From 2-12-FULL-35-23 sp965196985 (GTDB taxonomy: Bacteria; Pseudomonadota; Gammaproteobacteria; UBA12402), in the NCBI GenBank assembly GCA_965196985.1, contig CBDALO010000233.1, positions 89,754-153,753 on the forward strand: 64,000 nt of DNA. The letters run 5' to 3'. This document shows positions 45,540-55,141 of this stretch, in pieces (position 1 is the stretch's first letter; each line of letters starts with the position of its first letter). The notes under the pieces were generated by a model. It had not been told where the DNA came from, made no database searches, and saw only the letters and a list, made by a program, of their open reading frames with translations. The position numbers and the translations under genes are program-made.

Positions 45540-48404
45540 ATGAGGTTTTACTGGTTGTTATGGAAAACTTTCGTTTTATTTGTTGCTGTGATTTTAATTG
45601 GAGGATGTCATGACGATGGCTCAAATGGAGGTCCAAGTTCACAGAGTTATCAACTGCAAGCTACTCTCAATCAACCTGTTATTTATTCCTCACTCCAAAG
45701 TCCTCATTCTAGCTTAGTCACCCTTTCACTAGTTGGTACAGCTAATTTACAAACAAGGGTTGCTAATAATGGATTATCTCACCCCGTAGAAATTAGTGGT
45801 GCAAGCATACCTTTTAGCATCACGGATAATCAGTGTGCATCTGGTTTAGCAGAAGGCGGGAGCTGCACTTTTAAAATCACTTACAAGCCACAAAATATTA
45901 CAACGGATTCTTTTAAAAAATCAGTGATCACAGTAGTCGCAGACTCACAAACAATCAAAGTGGCAGCAATGGGCGCACCTGCTTCATTAATGGAAGCGAA
46001 TTCTCCTATTCGAGTGATACCTGGAGTGAATAATTCACTGAATTTTGGTGCTTGGCTTGATGATGTAACCCATAACTATAACTATACATTAGCAAATACT
46101 TCCGGGCAGCAGCTCACTGATGTGCATTTAAAGGCGACCTTCCCACCAAACGGGGTGACTTACTCTCCAGCCATAGTCTGTAATACGGGAGGGAATTGCC
46201 CGTTGGGTATTACTTACAATCCAAGTGCTTTAACCCCTCAAAGCGATGGATTTGCTGTATCAGCGGGTTCAATGACTAGCCTATCGTTTAATTATGCAGG
46301 ATTCGCGGTCAGTTATGAGCTTGATCATCAATGGGTTAACGCTTATGGCCATAATTTTCTTGTGAATCCTTTTTTTGATTTAGGGCAATTTAATGGTTAT
46401 TCAACAGGAAATAAGACATTAATAGTTAAGCAGTACGGAAATATTATTTTGTCTGGTGGAGAGCAAGGGTTAGCTGTTAGTAGTAATAACGGAAAAACCT
46501 GGCACCGTGTGCCAGGAATTTATAATGTTCTAAGCCTTACGGTCTCGGGCAACCACGTGTTAGTGGGGACTTACGATGGTGGTTTAGTGGTGGGGGACTA
46601 TAACAGCAGTACCGGCGCCATCACGAATCCAACGGTGTATAACACCAGCAGCACCGTGGCACTGCCAACTAATCGGGTGTCGAGTGTCACGGTCTCGGGC
46701 AACCACGTGTTAGTGGGGACTGACGGTGGTGGTTTAGTGGTGGGGGACTATAACAGCAGTACCGGCGCCATCACGAATCCAACGGTGTATAACACCAGCA
46801 GCACCGTGGCACTGCCAACTAATCGGGTGTCGAGTGTCACGGTCTCGGGCAACCACGTGTTAGTGGGGACTGACGGTGGTGGTTTAGTGGTGGGGGACTA
46901 TAACAGCAGTACCGGCGCCATCACGAATCCAACGGTGTATAACACCAGCAGCACCGTGGCACTGCCAACTAATCGGGTGTTGAGTGTCACGGTCTCGGGC
47001 AACCACGTGTTAGTGGGGACTAACGGTGGTGGTTTAGTGGTGGGGGACTATAACAGCAGTACCGGCGCCATCACGAATCCAACGGTGTATAACACCAGCA
47101 GCACCGTGGCACTGCCAACTAATCAGGTGTCGAGTGTCACGGTCTCGGGCAACCACGTGTTAGTGGGGACTTACGATGGTGGTTTAGTGGTGGGGGACTA
47201 TAACAGCAGTACCGGCGCCATCACGAATCCAACGGTGTATAACACCAGCAGCACCGTGGCACTGCCAACTAATCGGGTGTCGAGTGTCACGGTCTCGGGC
47301 AACCACGTGTTAGTGGGGACTGACGGTGGTGGTTTAGTGGTGGGGGACTATAACAGCAGTACCGGCGCCATCACGAATCCAACGGTGTATAACACCAGCA
47401 GCACCGTGGCACTGCCAACTAATTGGGTGTCGAGTGTCACGGTCTCGGGCAACCACGTGTTAGTGGGGACTGACGGTGGTTTAGTGGTGGGGGACTATAA
47501 CAGCAGTACCGGCGCCATCACGAATCCAACGGTGTATAACACCAGCAGCACCGTGGCACTGCCAACTAATTGGGTGTCGAGTGTCACGGTCTCGGGCAAC
47601 CACGTGTTAGTGGGGACTTACGATGGTGGTTTAGTGGTGGGGGACTATAACAGCAGTACCGGCGCCATCACGAATCCAACGGTGTATAACACCAGCAGCA
47701 CCGTGGCACTGCCAACTAATCGGGTGTCGAGTGTCACGGTCTCGGGCAACCACGTGTTAGTGGGGACTAACGGTGGTGGTTTAGTGGTGGGGGACTATAA
47801 CAGCAGTACCGGCGCCATCGCGAATCCAACGGTGTATAACACCAGCAGCACCGTGGCACTGCCAACTAATCGGGTGTCGAGTGTCACGGTCTCGGGCAAC
47901 CACGTGTTAGTGGGGACTGACGGTGGTGGTTTAGTGGTGGGGGACTATAACAGCAGTACCGGCGCCATCACGAATCCAACGGTGTATAACACCAGCAGCA
48001 CCGTGGCACTGCCAAATAATCGGGTGCCGAGTGTCACGGTCTCGGGCAACCACGTGTTAGTGGGGACTGACGGTGGTGGTTTAGTGGTGGGGGACTATAA
48101 CAGCAGTACCGGCGCCATCACGAATCCAACGGTGTATAACACCAGCAGCACCGTGGCACTGCCAACTAATTGGGTGTCGAGTGTCACGGTCTCGGGCAAC
48201 CACGTGTTAGTGGGGACTGACGGTGGTGGTTTAGTGGTGGGGGACTATAACAGCAGTACCGGCGCCATCACGAATCCAACGGTGTATAACACCAGCAGCA
48301 CCGTGGCACTGCCAACTAATTGGGTGTCGAGTGTCACGGTCTCGGGCAACCACATGTTAGTGGGGACTTACGGTGGTGGTTTAGTTGAAGGAAGGGTGGC
48401 TTAG
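45540..48404 (+). CDS. Repeat-rich lipoprotein, beta-propeller-like
   Basis: 954 aa from ATG at 45540 (MRFYWLLWKTF) with AAGGA upstream; the frame opens at 45507. Signal peptide ending in LIGGC (Cys23) predicts a lipoprotein. An N-terminal immunoglobulin-like domain follows, similar to ASPM/choice-of-anchor modules (ANNGLSHPVEISGASIPFSI, GSCTFKITYKPQ), then a second such domain (LANTSGQQLTDVHLKATFPP). From about residue 330 there are twelve full 50-residue units and one partial (VTVSGNHVLVGTDGGGLVVGDY-NSSTGAITNPTVYNTSS) that read like propeller blades. Surface display and host or matrix contact are inferred. One unit lacks a Gly codon. The array DNA is much more G+C rich than its surroundings. 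Confidence 0.85.
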   Translation: MRFYWLLWKTFVLFVAVILIGGCHDDGSNGGPSSQSYQLQATLNQPVIYSSLQSPHSSLVTLSLVGTANLQTRVANNGLSHPVEISGASIPFSITDNQCASGLAEGGSCTFKITYKPQNITTDSFKKSVITVVADSQTIKVAAMGAPASLMEANSPIRVIPGVNNSLNFGAWLDDVTHNYNYTLANTSGQQLTDVHLKATFPPNGVTYSPAIVCNTGGNCPLGITYNPSALTPQSDGFAVSAGSMTSLSFNYAGFAVSYELDHQWVNAYGHNFLVNPFFDLGQFNGYSTGNKTLIVKQYGNIILSGGEQGLAVSSNNGKTWHRVPGIYNVLSLTVSGNHVLVGTYDGGLVVGDYNSSTGAITNPTVYNTSSTVALPTNRVSSVTVSGNHVLVGTDGGGLVVGDYNSSTGAITNPTVYNTSSTVALPTNRVSSVTVSGNHVLVGTDGGGLVVGDYNSSTGAITNPTVYNTSSTVALPTNRVLSVTVSGNHVLVGTNGGGLVVGDYNSSTGAITNPTVYNTSSTVALPTNQVSSVTVSGNHVLVGTYDGGLVVGDYNSSTGAITNPTVYNTSSTVALPTNRVSSVTVSGNHVLVGTDGGGLVVGDYNSSTGAITNPTVYNTSSTVALPTNWVSSVTVSGNHVLVGTDGGLVVGDYNSSTGAITNPTVYNTSSTVALPTNWVSSVTVSGNHVLVGTYDGGLVVGDYNSSTGAITNPTVYNTSSTVALPTNRVSSVTVSGNHVLVGTNGGGLVVGDYNSSTGAIANPTVYNTSSTVALPTNRVSSVTVSGNHVLVGTDGGGLVVGDYNSSTGAITNPTVYNTSSTVALPNNRVPSVTVSGNHVLVGTDGGGLVVGDYNSSTGAITNPTVYNTSSTVALPTNWVSSVTVSGNHVLVGTDGGGLVVGDYNSSTGAITNPTVYNTSSTVALPTNWVSSVTVSGNHMLVGTYGGGLVEGRVA
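46530..48390 (+). repeat. 150-bp tandem coding repeats (13 units)
   Basis: Units differ mainly at three places: GTDGGG, GTNGGG or GTYDGG; NRV, NWV or NQV; and SSV, LSV or PSV. Unit 7 is 3 bp shorter. Confidence 0.9.
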
Positions 48405-48554
48405 AGTTGGACTTTGGATAAATTTAATAGAAAAGGCTAAAATTCGCTTGACATACAACTCATTGCTAGTTTCTAAAAGTGCATTATGAAGATTATTTTC
48501 TAGCTGGGGTTCTATTGATATCCCCCATTTTCCTACCGTACAAAAAATAGAGCA

Positions 48555-48594
48555 TGAGGTCCGGCCGGAATCCTGGTTAAAAGGGACCAAATCT
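48555..48594. repeat. 40-bp inverted repeat, right copy
   Basis: Exact reverse complement of 43358-43397; abuts the stop codon of the Tn3 transposase remnant. Confidence 0.85.
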
Positions 48595-48875
48595 CAATGA
48601 TTAGCTAATTTATAATCAATTTCTGTAGTATTTCTTTCCATATCAAGTGTAAAAACACCAAATCGATTGAGATGATCGCGCCAGTAAGGTGAAAGGCTCG
48701 CTAAAACCTCATCAGGTATATCCATTCCTTCCGCTTTCAGCTTATTCACAGCCTTTGTTTGATGTACGACAGTATGAAAGATCAACATGTTTGCTAATAA
48801 ATGGTTAAACTTAATAATCTTTTGCTGACTAAATTGCAAGTTATCCGCTATGACGCCACCACCACCAAACCGCAA
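48594..48875 (-). pseudogene. Tn3-family transposase, C-terminal remnant
   Basis: 93 codons matching the conserved end of Tn3 TnpA: GGGGVIADNLQFSQQKIIKFNHLLANMLIFHTVVHQTKAVNKL, then IPDEVLASLSPYWRDHLNRFGVFTLDM. The N-terminal ~900 residues and the catalytic core are absent, cut by IS256 copy 7 a little upstream (in-frame stop before IGWLRFGG). In Tn3 elements tnpA ends next to a ~38-bp terminal repeat, as here. Confidence 0.8.
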
Positions 48876-48898
48876 CCAACCAATTCATTAAACTCTTC

Positions 48899-50199
48899 GA
48901 TAGAGCGTTATTTTGTCTGTAAAAACCAACTTCAGTACTTAGAAAAACCTTTAAAATTCTAAATGGCACTCTATTGTACCTGTCTCATCGCATAATATCT
49001 TAAATTAATTATGCTAATCAATCTAAAAAATTATTTATACCTCAAATTTTTCTCCTCTCAAAATAAATTATTAACTTTTAGGTAATAGCAATTATATCTC
49101 GTTAATAAGAACAAGAATGATCTATCCTAAAACCCTATGAAGCCTTATTATTCACTTCAATTTAAGTATCTAGGTGATCCGCTCCACTGGTCATCAATTT
49201 CCACTAAAACAGCTGATACGAGCCTTAGGCACGATTCAGTATTAGGGAAAATTCCAACTGTATGCGTCCTTCTTTTTACCTCTCTGTTTACGCGCTCAGC
49301 TATGTTACTGGTTCTTAATCTTTTTTGATGCGGCCTGTCAAAGTTCATCACTACTAAGCCCTCCGGTATATTCACTTCCAACCAAGAAGAAAGCTCTGGT
49401 GCTGTTTGCTGATATTTATCTACCGCCATAGCCAATAGTCTTTCCGACTCATGAATGTTTGAGGCATTAAATATAGCTGTAATCTCCTCAGCTACTGGTT
49501 CCTTCATTGAGCGCTTTGGTATGTGAGCCTGAGCATTTTGCTGCAAATGAAATTGGCAGCGTTGCCAAGGAACACTGGGGAACACAGCTCTTCTAGCGGC
49601 TTTTAGGCCAGTATGAGCGTCGCTAGTAATCAACTCAATACCATGTATACCTCGCTCAACCAACTGCTGAAGAAAATCACGCCAATGTACCTCAGCCTCT
49701 GATAACGCAACAGAAACACCTAGCACTGTTCTCTTGCCGGTTGATTCATCAAAGCCATAGGCTATCAATACCGCACAGTCTTGTACTGTGCCGCTAGTGC
49801 GCACCTTCTCATAACGTGCATCTAGCCAAAGATATTTTATCTTTCCTAACGGCTTATTTCGCCATTTCTTTAAATCTTCATCCAACAATTTAGCGCAACG
49901 GCTTACCTCTGTGCTTGAAATATCTGTTCCACAGAGTTGCTTTAGCACCTTTTCAACTTTGCGCGTGGAAACCCCATGCACATACATTTCAGCGACAGCC
50001 AGCTTAAGTGCTCTATCAGAGAGTACACCTCGCTCTAAGACTGATGGATAGAAGGCTTCATTGGAGTCTCTAACCTGCGGTATCTGTAGCTCAAGCTGAC
50101 CTTGACCTGTGTTAATTAACCTTGGTTTAAAGCCGTTCGCATATCCGTTTCTATCGCCAGTTCGCTCATAAGGACTGGCATTTAAATGGCGCTCCCTTT
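48899..50199 (-). mobile_element. IS256 family fragment, copy 7 (right part)
   Basis: Right terminus at 48899; cut at 50199 by the end of the three-gene transposon. The last 125 bp (50075-50199) are repeated at 56009-56133. Confidence 0.92.
49157..50199 (-). pseudogene. IS256 family transposase, N-terminus missing
   Basis: Covers about residues 42-388, with all three catalytic residues, but lacks the start region (MTMSCYKNENLIEEA). Internal Met at 49987 (MYVHGVSTRK) could restart. An Arg to Leu change (GVLSDRAL) and terminal Ser to Asn mark this copy. Confidence 0.92.
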
Positions 50200-50303
50200 T
50201 GTTACGTCTATCTTTATTTAGGGGAATTGAGCTAGTTTTATCTCATAATAAACAAGGTTTTTAGTAACCTATCAAGGTAAAATAACTTGATATAAAAACT
50301 ATA

Positions 50304-50860
50304 GTGAAATTAGTCATGCGCAGAATCATAAAAGCGATTAAAAGCCTGAGTGATTACCTGATCCTGCTGAAAAAAAATCCAGAGCTACTAAGGCCAGAGC
50401 AGTGCAGCCATTGCGGTGCAGGTGGACTATGGTCACATGGATCATATGATCGAAAACCAGATAGGAACCCAGGTAAAGGACGCTCTTTAAATCCCACCCC
50501 TGTTTTGAGATTTTATTGTCATCAATGTAAACGTACTTGTTCAACCCTACCTGAGATACTTTCTCCAAAGCGTTGGTATTGCTGGTCAGTTCAGCAGGCA
50601 GTGTTAATGAGCGTGCTCCTGGGAAAAGTATTAGCTCATCAGGTCAGGAGCAAGGTGTTAGTCGACACACCGTTGCTAGGTGGTTTCACTGGTTGGTTGA
50701 CCACTTCGTTGATTACTCCTTCCATATCAAAGCACATCCGTTGTGGTTACAGCTTGGGCGACATAGTGATCCACAAGCGTTTTGGTTGGCCTGCCTTGGT
50801 GAGCATGATTTATCGAGCATCATGCTTTTTCTTAACAACACAGGAGTGAGCATCCCATAA
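50304..50860 (+). CDS. Zinc-finger/HTH transposon protein (DUF6431-like), likely -1 frameshift product
   Basis: Same two-frame arrangement as copy 1. Frame one from 50304 (GTG; ATG four codons later, MRRIIKAIKSL) includes CSHCGAGG and CHQCKRTC and would by itself run out of phase to 50849. Slipping back one base at G GGA AAA (50621-50627) continues into KSISSSGQEQGVSRHTVARWFHWLVDHF, ending at 50860. The finger plus HTH suggests DNA binding, perhaps to the transposon ends. The DDE gene starts 135 bp downstream. Confidence 0.65.
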
Positions 50861-52270
50861 TTAATTAACGTGAAAAAAAGTTGAGATGGATATTTTCTGT
50901 AAACCTCACGACCCCACACAGTTTGAGCGTAGCATTCTCAACTCAAGTTGTGATTAACTCATTGCAAGTAGTTAAATCACACAGGAATTGCAAAATGACC
51001 AAGCCCATTCACCCAACAGCACTGTTTCGCCTAAGTGTTTTAGGTGAGCTATGTAGCCGAAATAGTTTTGAGCATGGTGAGCTCAAGAGCATTATTAAAA
51101 GGTTGTCCCAGCAAACCTACAACATTCCAGGTAGTAAGCGTGTTCACCTCAGTGCTAAAACAATTGAGAATTGGTATTACGCCTGGTTAAAGCAGGGTAT
51201 TGATGGATTAGTTCCTAAAACTCGACGAGACAAAGGCCAGTGTCACATCAATCCAGAGCTACAAGAGTTAATTATTTCCACTAAACAGGAAAGCCCTTCA
51301 AGATCAATTCCGACCGTGATTAAACTCTTAGAAACTCAAGGGAAGGTAGCACGAGGTGAATTATCTCACGCAACAGTTCACCGCTTATTAGTAAAACACG
51401 GCCTGTCTAAAAGAACAGTCACACCTTCTAACCAAATTGAGCGCCGCTCATTTGAGGCGCTCACAGCTTGTGATATTTGGTATGGCGATGTCATGCATGG
51501 TCCAACGATTTACGATGGCCAAAGAAGAGTTAAAAGCTATTTGGTGAGTATTTTTGATGATGCCTCAAGGTTGGTCTGTCACAGTAAATTTTGTACTGAT
51601 GAAAGTGCCATTACTATTGAGCATGTGTTGAAAGAGGCATTACTCAAACGTGGGCTTCCTGTTAAGCTCATCATTGACAACGGCCCTGCCTACCGTGCTA
51701 AAACGTTGCAAACCATTTGTGCTCGTTTGAAAATTCAATTGATTTACGGCAGGCCCTATGAACCGCAAAGCAAAGGCAAACTAGAGCGTTGGCATAGAAC
51801 AGTACGCGAGCAATTCCTAGCTGAATGCAACCTGGATTCCATTCATAGTTTCAATGCGCTGAATGATCGATTTTGGGCTTGGGTTGAGCGTGTTTATCAT
51901 CAAGCCTCGCAAAGCGCCCTGCCTGACAAGATGACCCCGTTACAACGCTATCAGCAAGACCTCACTAAAATTCAGCCGTTAGGTTGTTTGGCCGATAAGC
52001 TAGATGATTACTTCCTGCATCGCATTAAGCGCCGAGTCAGGAAGGATGGCACGGTAAGCTGGAATAATCGACTCTTTGAAGTTCCGTTTGAACTGGCTCA
52101 ACAAGAGGTTTATTTAGTGGTTGATCCGCATAGTGACTCCGCCCGTCACGTCGAATCATTGGAATATCAATACCTTGGTGCAGTGGGAGAGCTGGACAAA
52201 CATAACAACCTTTCTAGAACCCGAGCTAGACCTCAGATGCCGGAACAACCAGCAAGAAAAACCTCGCTAG

Positions 52271-53848
52271 ATATTAAGGAATTTCAATGTGTCAATTGGT
52301 AAAAATACCACCAATTAAAATGAGTAATTTTAGCACAGGTATTTTTTATAAAATCGATTTAGTGGTGGGGCAGGGTTAGTTATGACAAACAATAGCCAAA
52401 ACTAGCTGTTATTTGTTGTTTTGGACGGACTACCCCCCTAGGAAGTTATTAGGTTTTTTTCAGTAAGGCGAGTTCACGATGCTTTGATAGCAATTTGTAA
52501 CGGTTAGGTTGTCTATACCAGCAGTTAGCTAAAAACATTTGGCTACCGCATAGAACACATTCATAGGGGTCAATGTTAAAATTATTTTGCATTAAGGTGC
52601 GGTAATTGACCTGGGGTGTGTTTGGATCAGTTTCACCTAATAGGAGTCTGACTTTGGGTAGCATCTCACCTCGCACCCGGTTAGCAAGAAACCCATAATA
52701 ACGCACCATACGAAAGCCAACATCAGGAATGTGTTGAATAAATCGAGCAATAAACTCTTCCGCGGTTAATTTAAATTGCTTGTAGGTTTTAGAGACGTGA
52801 TCAAGATAATTAAAACTGAGGCTGCTCCCATCAAAGTTTTTAATTTTTGACTCAGCAATAGGAGGACGTTTGGTGTATCGACCTAAGTATTTAACGTTTT
52901 GTTTGTGATTCTTTGAGGGCTTTGCGCAATGTACTACCCATCGTTTTTGGTAAAGCTGATCAAGCAGTTGATTAAAGTTGAAAGTGTGGTTCAGTGTAGA
53001 GGCTAACTGATTTGGCAGAATAAGCCCTTTGTCCTGGTGGTGGTTTCTAAAAAGGTTAATGACCTCATAACGCCACATGGACATTAGTGTAGGTTGATGG
53101 AAGTAGAGGCTTTTCCATTGTGTTAACTCTTTGTTGATACCACCCAGAGTGATTGACGCATGAAGATGCACATTGCGCTTTAGATCTCTGCCAAAGGTGT
53201 GAAGCGCGATAAATACACCGGGTTTAACCCTCTTGTTTTTAGCAAGCTTGAGTAACACCTTTGCTGCTAATGGTGGGAGTAAATTAAGAAGCTCTCTGTT
53301 TGTCCAAAAGCAGTCCCAAAGAGTAGAGGGCATGGTGAATGTGATGTGTTGCCATGCAGTGTTGGGTAAGATTGCCATTTGTTGTTGTATCCATACTTCT
53401 GTGGCTTTTTTACCACACGATGAACAGCTTTTAGCTTTGCAGGTATGGCGGATGTATTTGACGTGTGAACAGTTTTGATTACTGCAATGATACTCTTTAT
53501 GGCCACGCATAGGATGTTTGCAGCTAAGCAGCTTAACAATGCCAATGACAATAGCTTCTCTGATTTTATCTTTGTACTTGGTGTGAAAGTTCCACCAGTT
53601 CTGATTGGTTACCAAGATTTGTTTGATACTAAAGCGTTTCATTATTCTTAGAGTAAAATGAGAAGCGCGTATAGTAGGTGAGTTATTGCTCAGCTACCTG
53701 AAGCAATTTCTATAGCAGGTGTGTTATTTTTATTCGTTATTATTCCATGGGCAGGTTTGACTAGTTTGAGACTTAATAATACTCGTGGCTTTGTAAAGAC
53801 TAAACTCTTAGAGGCTTAGAAAGTTGCCGGCGAAGCCGGCCTGACTTG
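52271..53848 (-). mobile_element. IS91 family element
   Basis: Inserted between GCTAG and TTGAG without target duplication, as expected for rolling-circle IS91 elements. The right end carries a hairpin GCCGGC-GAA-GCCGGC (53826-53840) eight bases from the junction, like a terIS/oriIS hairpin, and ends in CTTG. The 178 bp downstream of the gene (52271-52448) hold no other gene. Confidence 0.82.
52449..53642 (-). CDS. IS91 family HUH transposase
   Basis: 397 aa. N-terminal zinc-binding module (CKHPMRGHKEYHCSNQNCSH, CKAKSCSSCGKK), HUH motif in NVHLHASITLGG, and the tyrosine motif YLGRYTKRPPIAESKI, all in the order known for IS91 transposases. C-terminal CVLCGSQM cysteine pair. Nicks and joins single strands for rolling-circle transposition. 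No disruption visible. Confidence 0.9.
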   Translation of the reverse strand: MKRFSIKQILVTNQNWWNFHTKYKDKIREAIVIGIVKLLSCKHPMRGHKEYHCSNQNCSHVKYIRHTCKAKSCSSCGKKATEVWIQQQMAILPNTAWQHITFTMPSTLWDCFWTNRELLNLLPPLAAKVLLKLAKNKRVKPGVFIALHTFGRDLKRNVHLHASITLGGINKELTQWKSLYFHQPTLMSMWRYEVINLFRNHHQDKGLILPNQLASTLNHTFNFNQLLDQLYQKRWVVHCAKPSKNHKQNVKYLGRYTKRPPIAESKIKNFDGSSLSFNYLDHVSKTYKQFKLTAEEFIARFIQHIPDVGFRMVRYYGFLANRVRGEMLPKVRLLLGETDPNTPQVNYRTLMQNNFNIDPYECVLCGSQMFLANCWYRQPNRYKLLSKHRELALLKKT

Positions 53849-53938
53849 TTGAGATTGTTTATAACTAAGTTAAAGAGGATTTGGATATCACTGAGGAGAT
53901 ACCGTCTTAAACGTCAACAATAAATTGTAAAATTTTTA

Positions 53939-54889
53939 CTAGGCATCCGCTGAAAATGGCTGCTGTGTTTTTAGGATGCCATAAATCATATGCACCATTT
54001 TTCTCATAACAGCACAAATGGCTAGCTTCTTTGGCTTGCCTTTTTTGAGCAGCTTTTCATAAAATTTCTTCAAAATAGGATTATGCCTTATAGCCACTAA
54101 TGCCGGCATGTAAAGCGCCTTTCGCAACCAAGCACTACCAACCTTTGAGAGCCGTGATGAATTCAATGAAGTGCCTGATTGTGACTGGCTGGGATTTAAA
54201 CCAATATGAGCAGCCAATTGTTTTGCGCCAGAAAATCTTTCAATATTATTAAAAAAAGCAGTTAGTGTTTGAGCGGTTTTATCACCAATGCCTGGGATGC
54301 TTTTAAGCAGCTCTGTGTTATTCTTCAGATCATCATCACTCGCGATCAGCTTACTAATTTCTTCCTGCAGTCGTAAAATTTCTTTTTCCATATAATCGAT
54401 ATGATTTTGTATAGAGCTAATAATTGTTTCTTCCGCTAGCTCCAGCCTGTTTTGTTCATTGCTGACTTGGGAGGTTAATACTTCAGATCTCTGTATCAAA
54501 GCTCTTAGAGCCTCTATATTAGCTGGCAAAGGCTGCCATAGCGTTGGAGTAAAATGATTTGAATAGTCCTTAATACTGACCGCATCGGCCTTGTCGGTCT
54601 TGTTTCGTATTAGCTGTCCTTTCATAAAAAACTTTATTCGTGCAGGATTAATTATACTGACATCACACTTCTCACTATGTAAATAAAGAGCCAATGCATT
54701 ACCGTATTTACCTGTTGATTCCATGCAAAAATGAAGTGACTGATCAGATAAAGATTGCGTCCATTCTAATAACTCAGAAAAGCCCTCAGGATTATTATTA
54801 AAATGTTTAACGTGATCTTTTCCGCTAGTGGTGATAGCAGCAACAAAATCAGATTTTGCAATATCAATACCAACACAATTTTTTTTCAT
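53939..54889 (-). CDS. IS110 family recombinase
   Basis: 316 aa. RuvC-like DEDD domain at the N-terminus: Asp in CVGIDIAKSDF, Glu in CMESTGKYGNAL, Asp residues in NKTDKADAVSI. Central coiled coil, then the Tnp domain with the helix-hairpin-helix SIPGIGDKTAQTL and the conserved GLNPSQSQSGTSLNSSRLSKVGSAWLRKALYM, which carries the catalytic serine. Start ATG with GAGG upstream. Works with a structured bridge RNA in this family. Intact. Confidence 0.93.
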   Translation of the reverse strand: MKKNCVGIDIAKSDFVAAITTSGKDHVKHFNNNPEGFSELLEWTQSLSDQSLHFCMESTGKYGNALALYLHSEKCDVSIINPARIKFFMKGQLIRNKTDKADAVSIKDYSNHFTPTLWQPLPANIEALRALIQRSEVLTSQVSNEQNRLELAEETIISSIQNHIDYMEKEILRLQEEISKLIASDDDLKNNTELLKSIPGIGDKTAQTLTAFFNNIERFSGAKQLAAHIGLNPSQSQSGTSLNSSRLSKVGSAWLRKALYMPALVAIRHNPILKKFYEKLLKKGKPKKLAICAVMRKMVHMIYGILKTQQPFSADA

Positions 54890-54894
54890 TTGCT

Positions 54895-55130
54895 AGAGCC
54901 TCTTAAATTTTATTACACTAACAAACTTGGGAAATCATAGTTCGGATCAACCTTGCAAATACAGGCTCACAATGGCCTAAGATACCGTTCGATCTCATGA
55001 ACTTATGAGGGTGGAAGGGAGCTAAATCTCCTCAACAGGATTAAATCCTAAGGACGAACACGGCTTCACCTTCCGCCTACCCAAGCATCCTTGGGATTGT
55101 AGCAATATTGTCATATCTCTACAGTTATTT
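54895..55130 (-). ncRNA. Candidate IS110 bridge RNA
   Basis: Region 5' of the recombinase. Target loop: UCGUCCU (55051-55057) pairs with the bottom strand of the left target TCATCCT (one G-T wobble); a small hairpin AGGATTTAATCCT (55037-55049) follows; UGAGGAG (55028-55034) pairs with CTCCTCA of the right target. Donor loop: ACGGUAUCU (54980-54988) equals the element's right end plus core; UUUGCAAG (54952-54959) pairs with CTTGTA of the left end (with one wobble). Coordinates of the RNA ends are approximate. Confidence 0.75.
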
Positions 55131-55141
55131 AAGATACAAGG

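Larger units (their letters stand above)
53897..55140 (-). mobile_element. IS110 family element with AG/CT core
   Basis: Comparison with the empty site in transposon copy 1 shows insertion in CACTGAGGAGGATGAG, leaving AG (CT on the gene strand) at both ends (53897-53898 and 55139-55140). No terminal inverted repeats. Short 3' side (about 40 bp) and long 5' non-coding side (about 250 bp), the layout of the IS110 subgroup. Confidence 0.88.
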
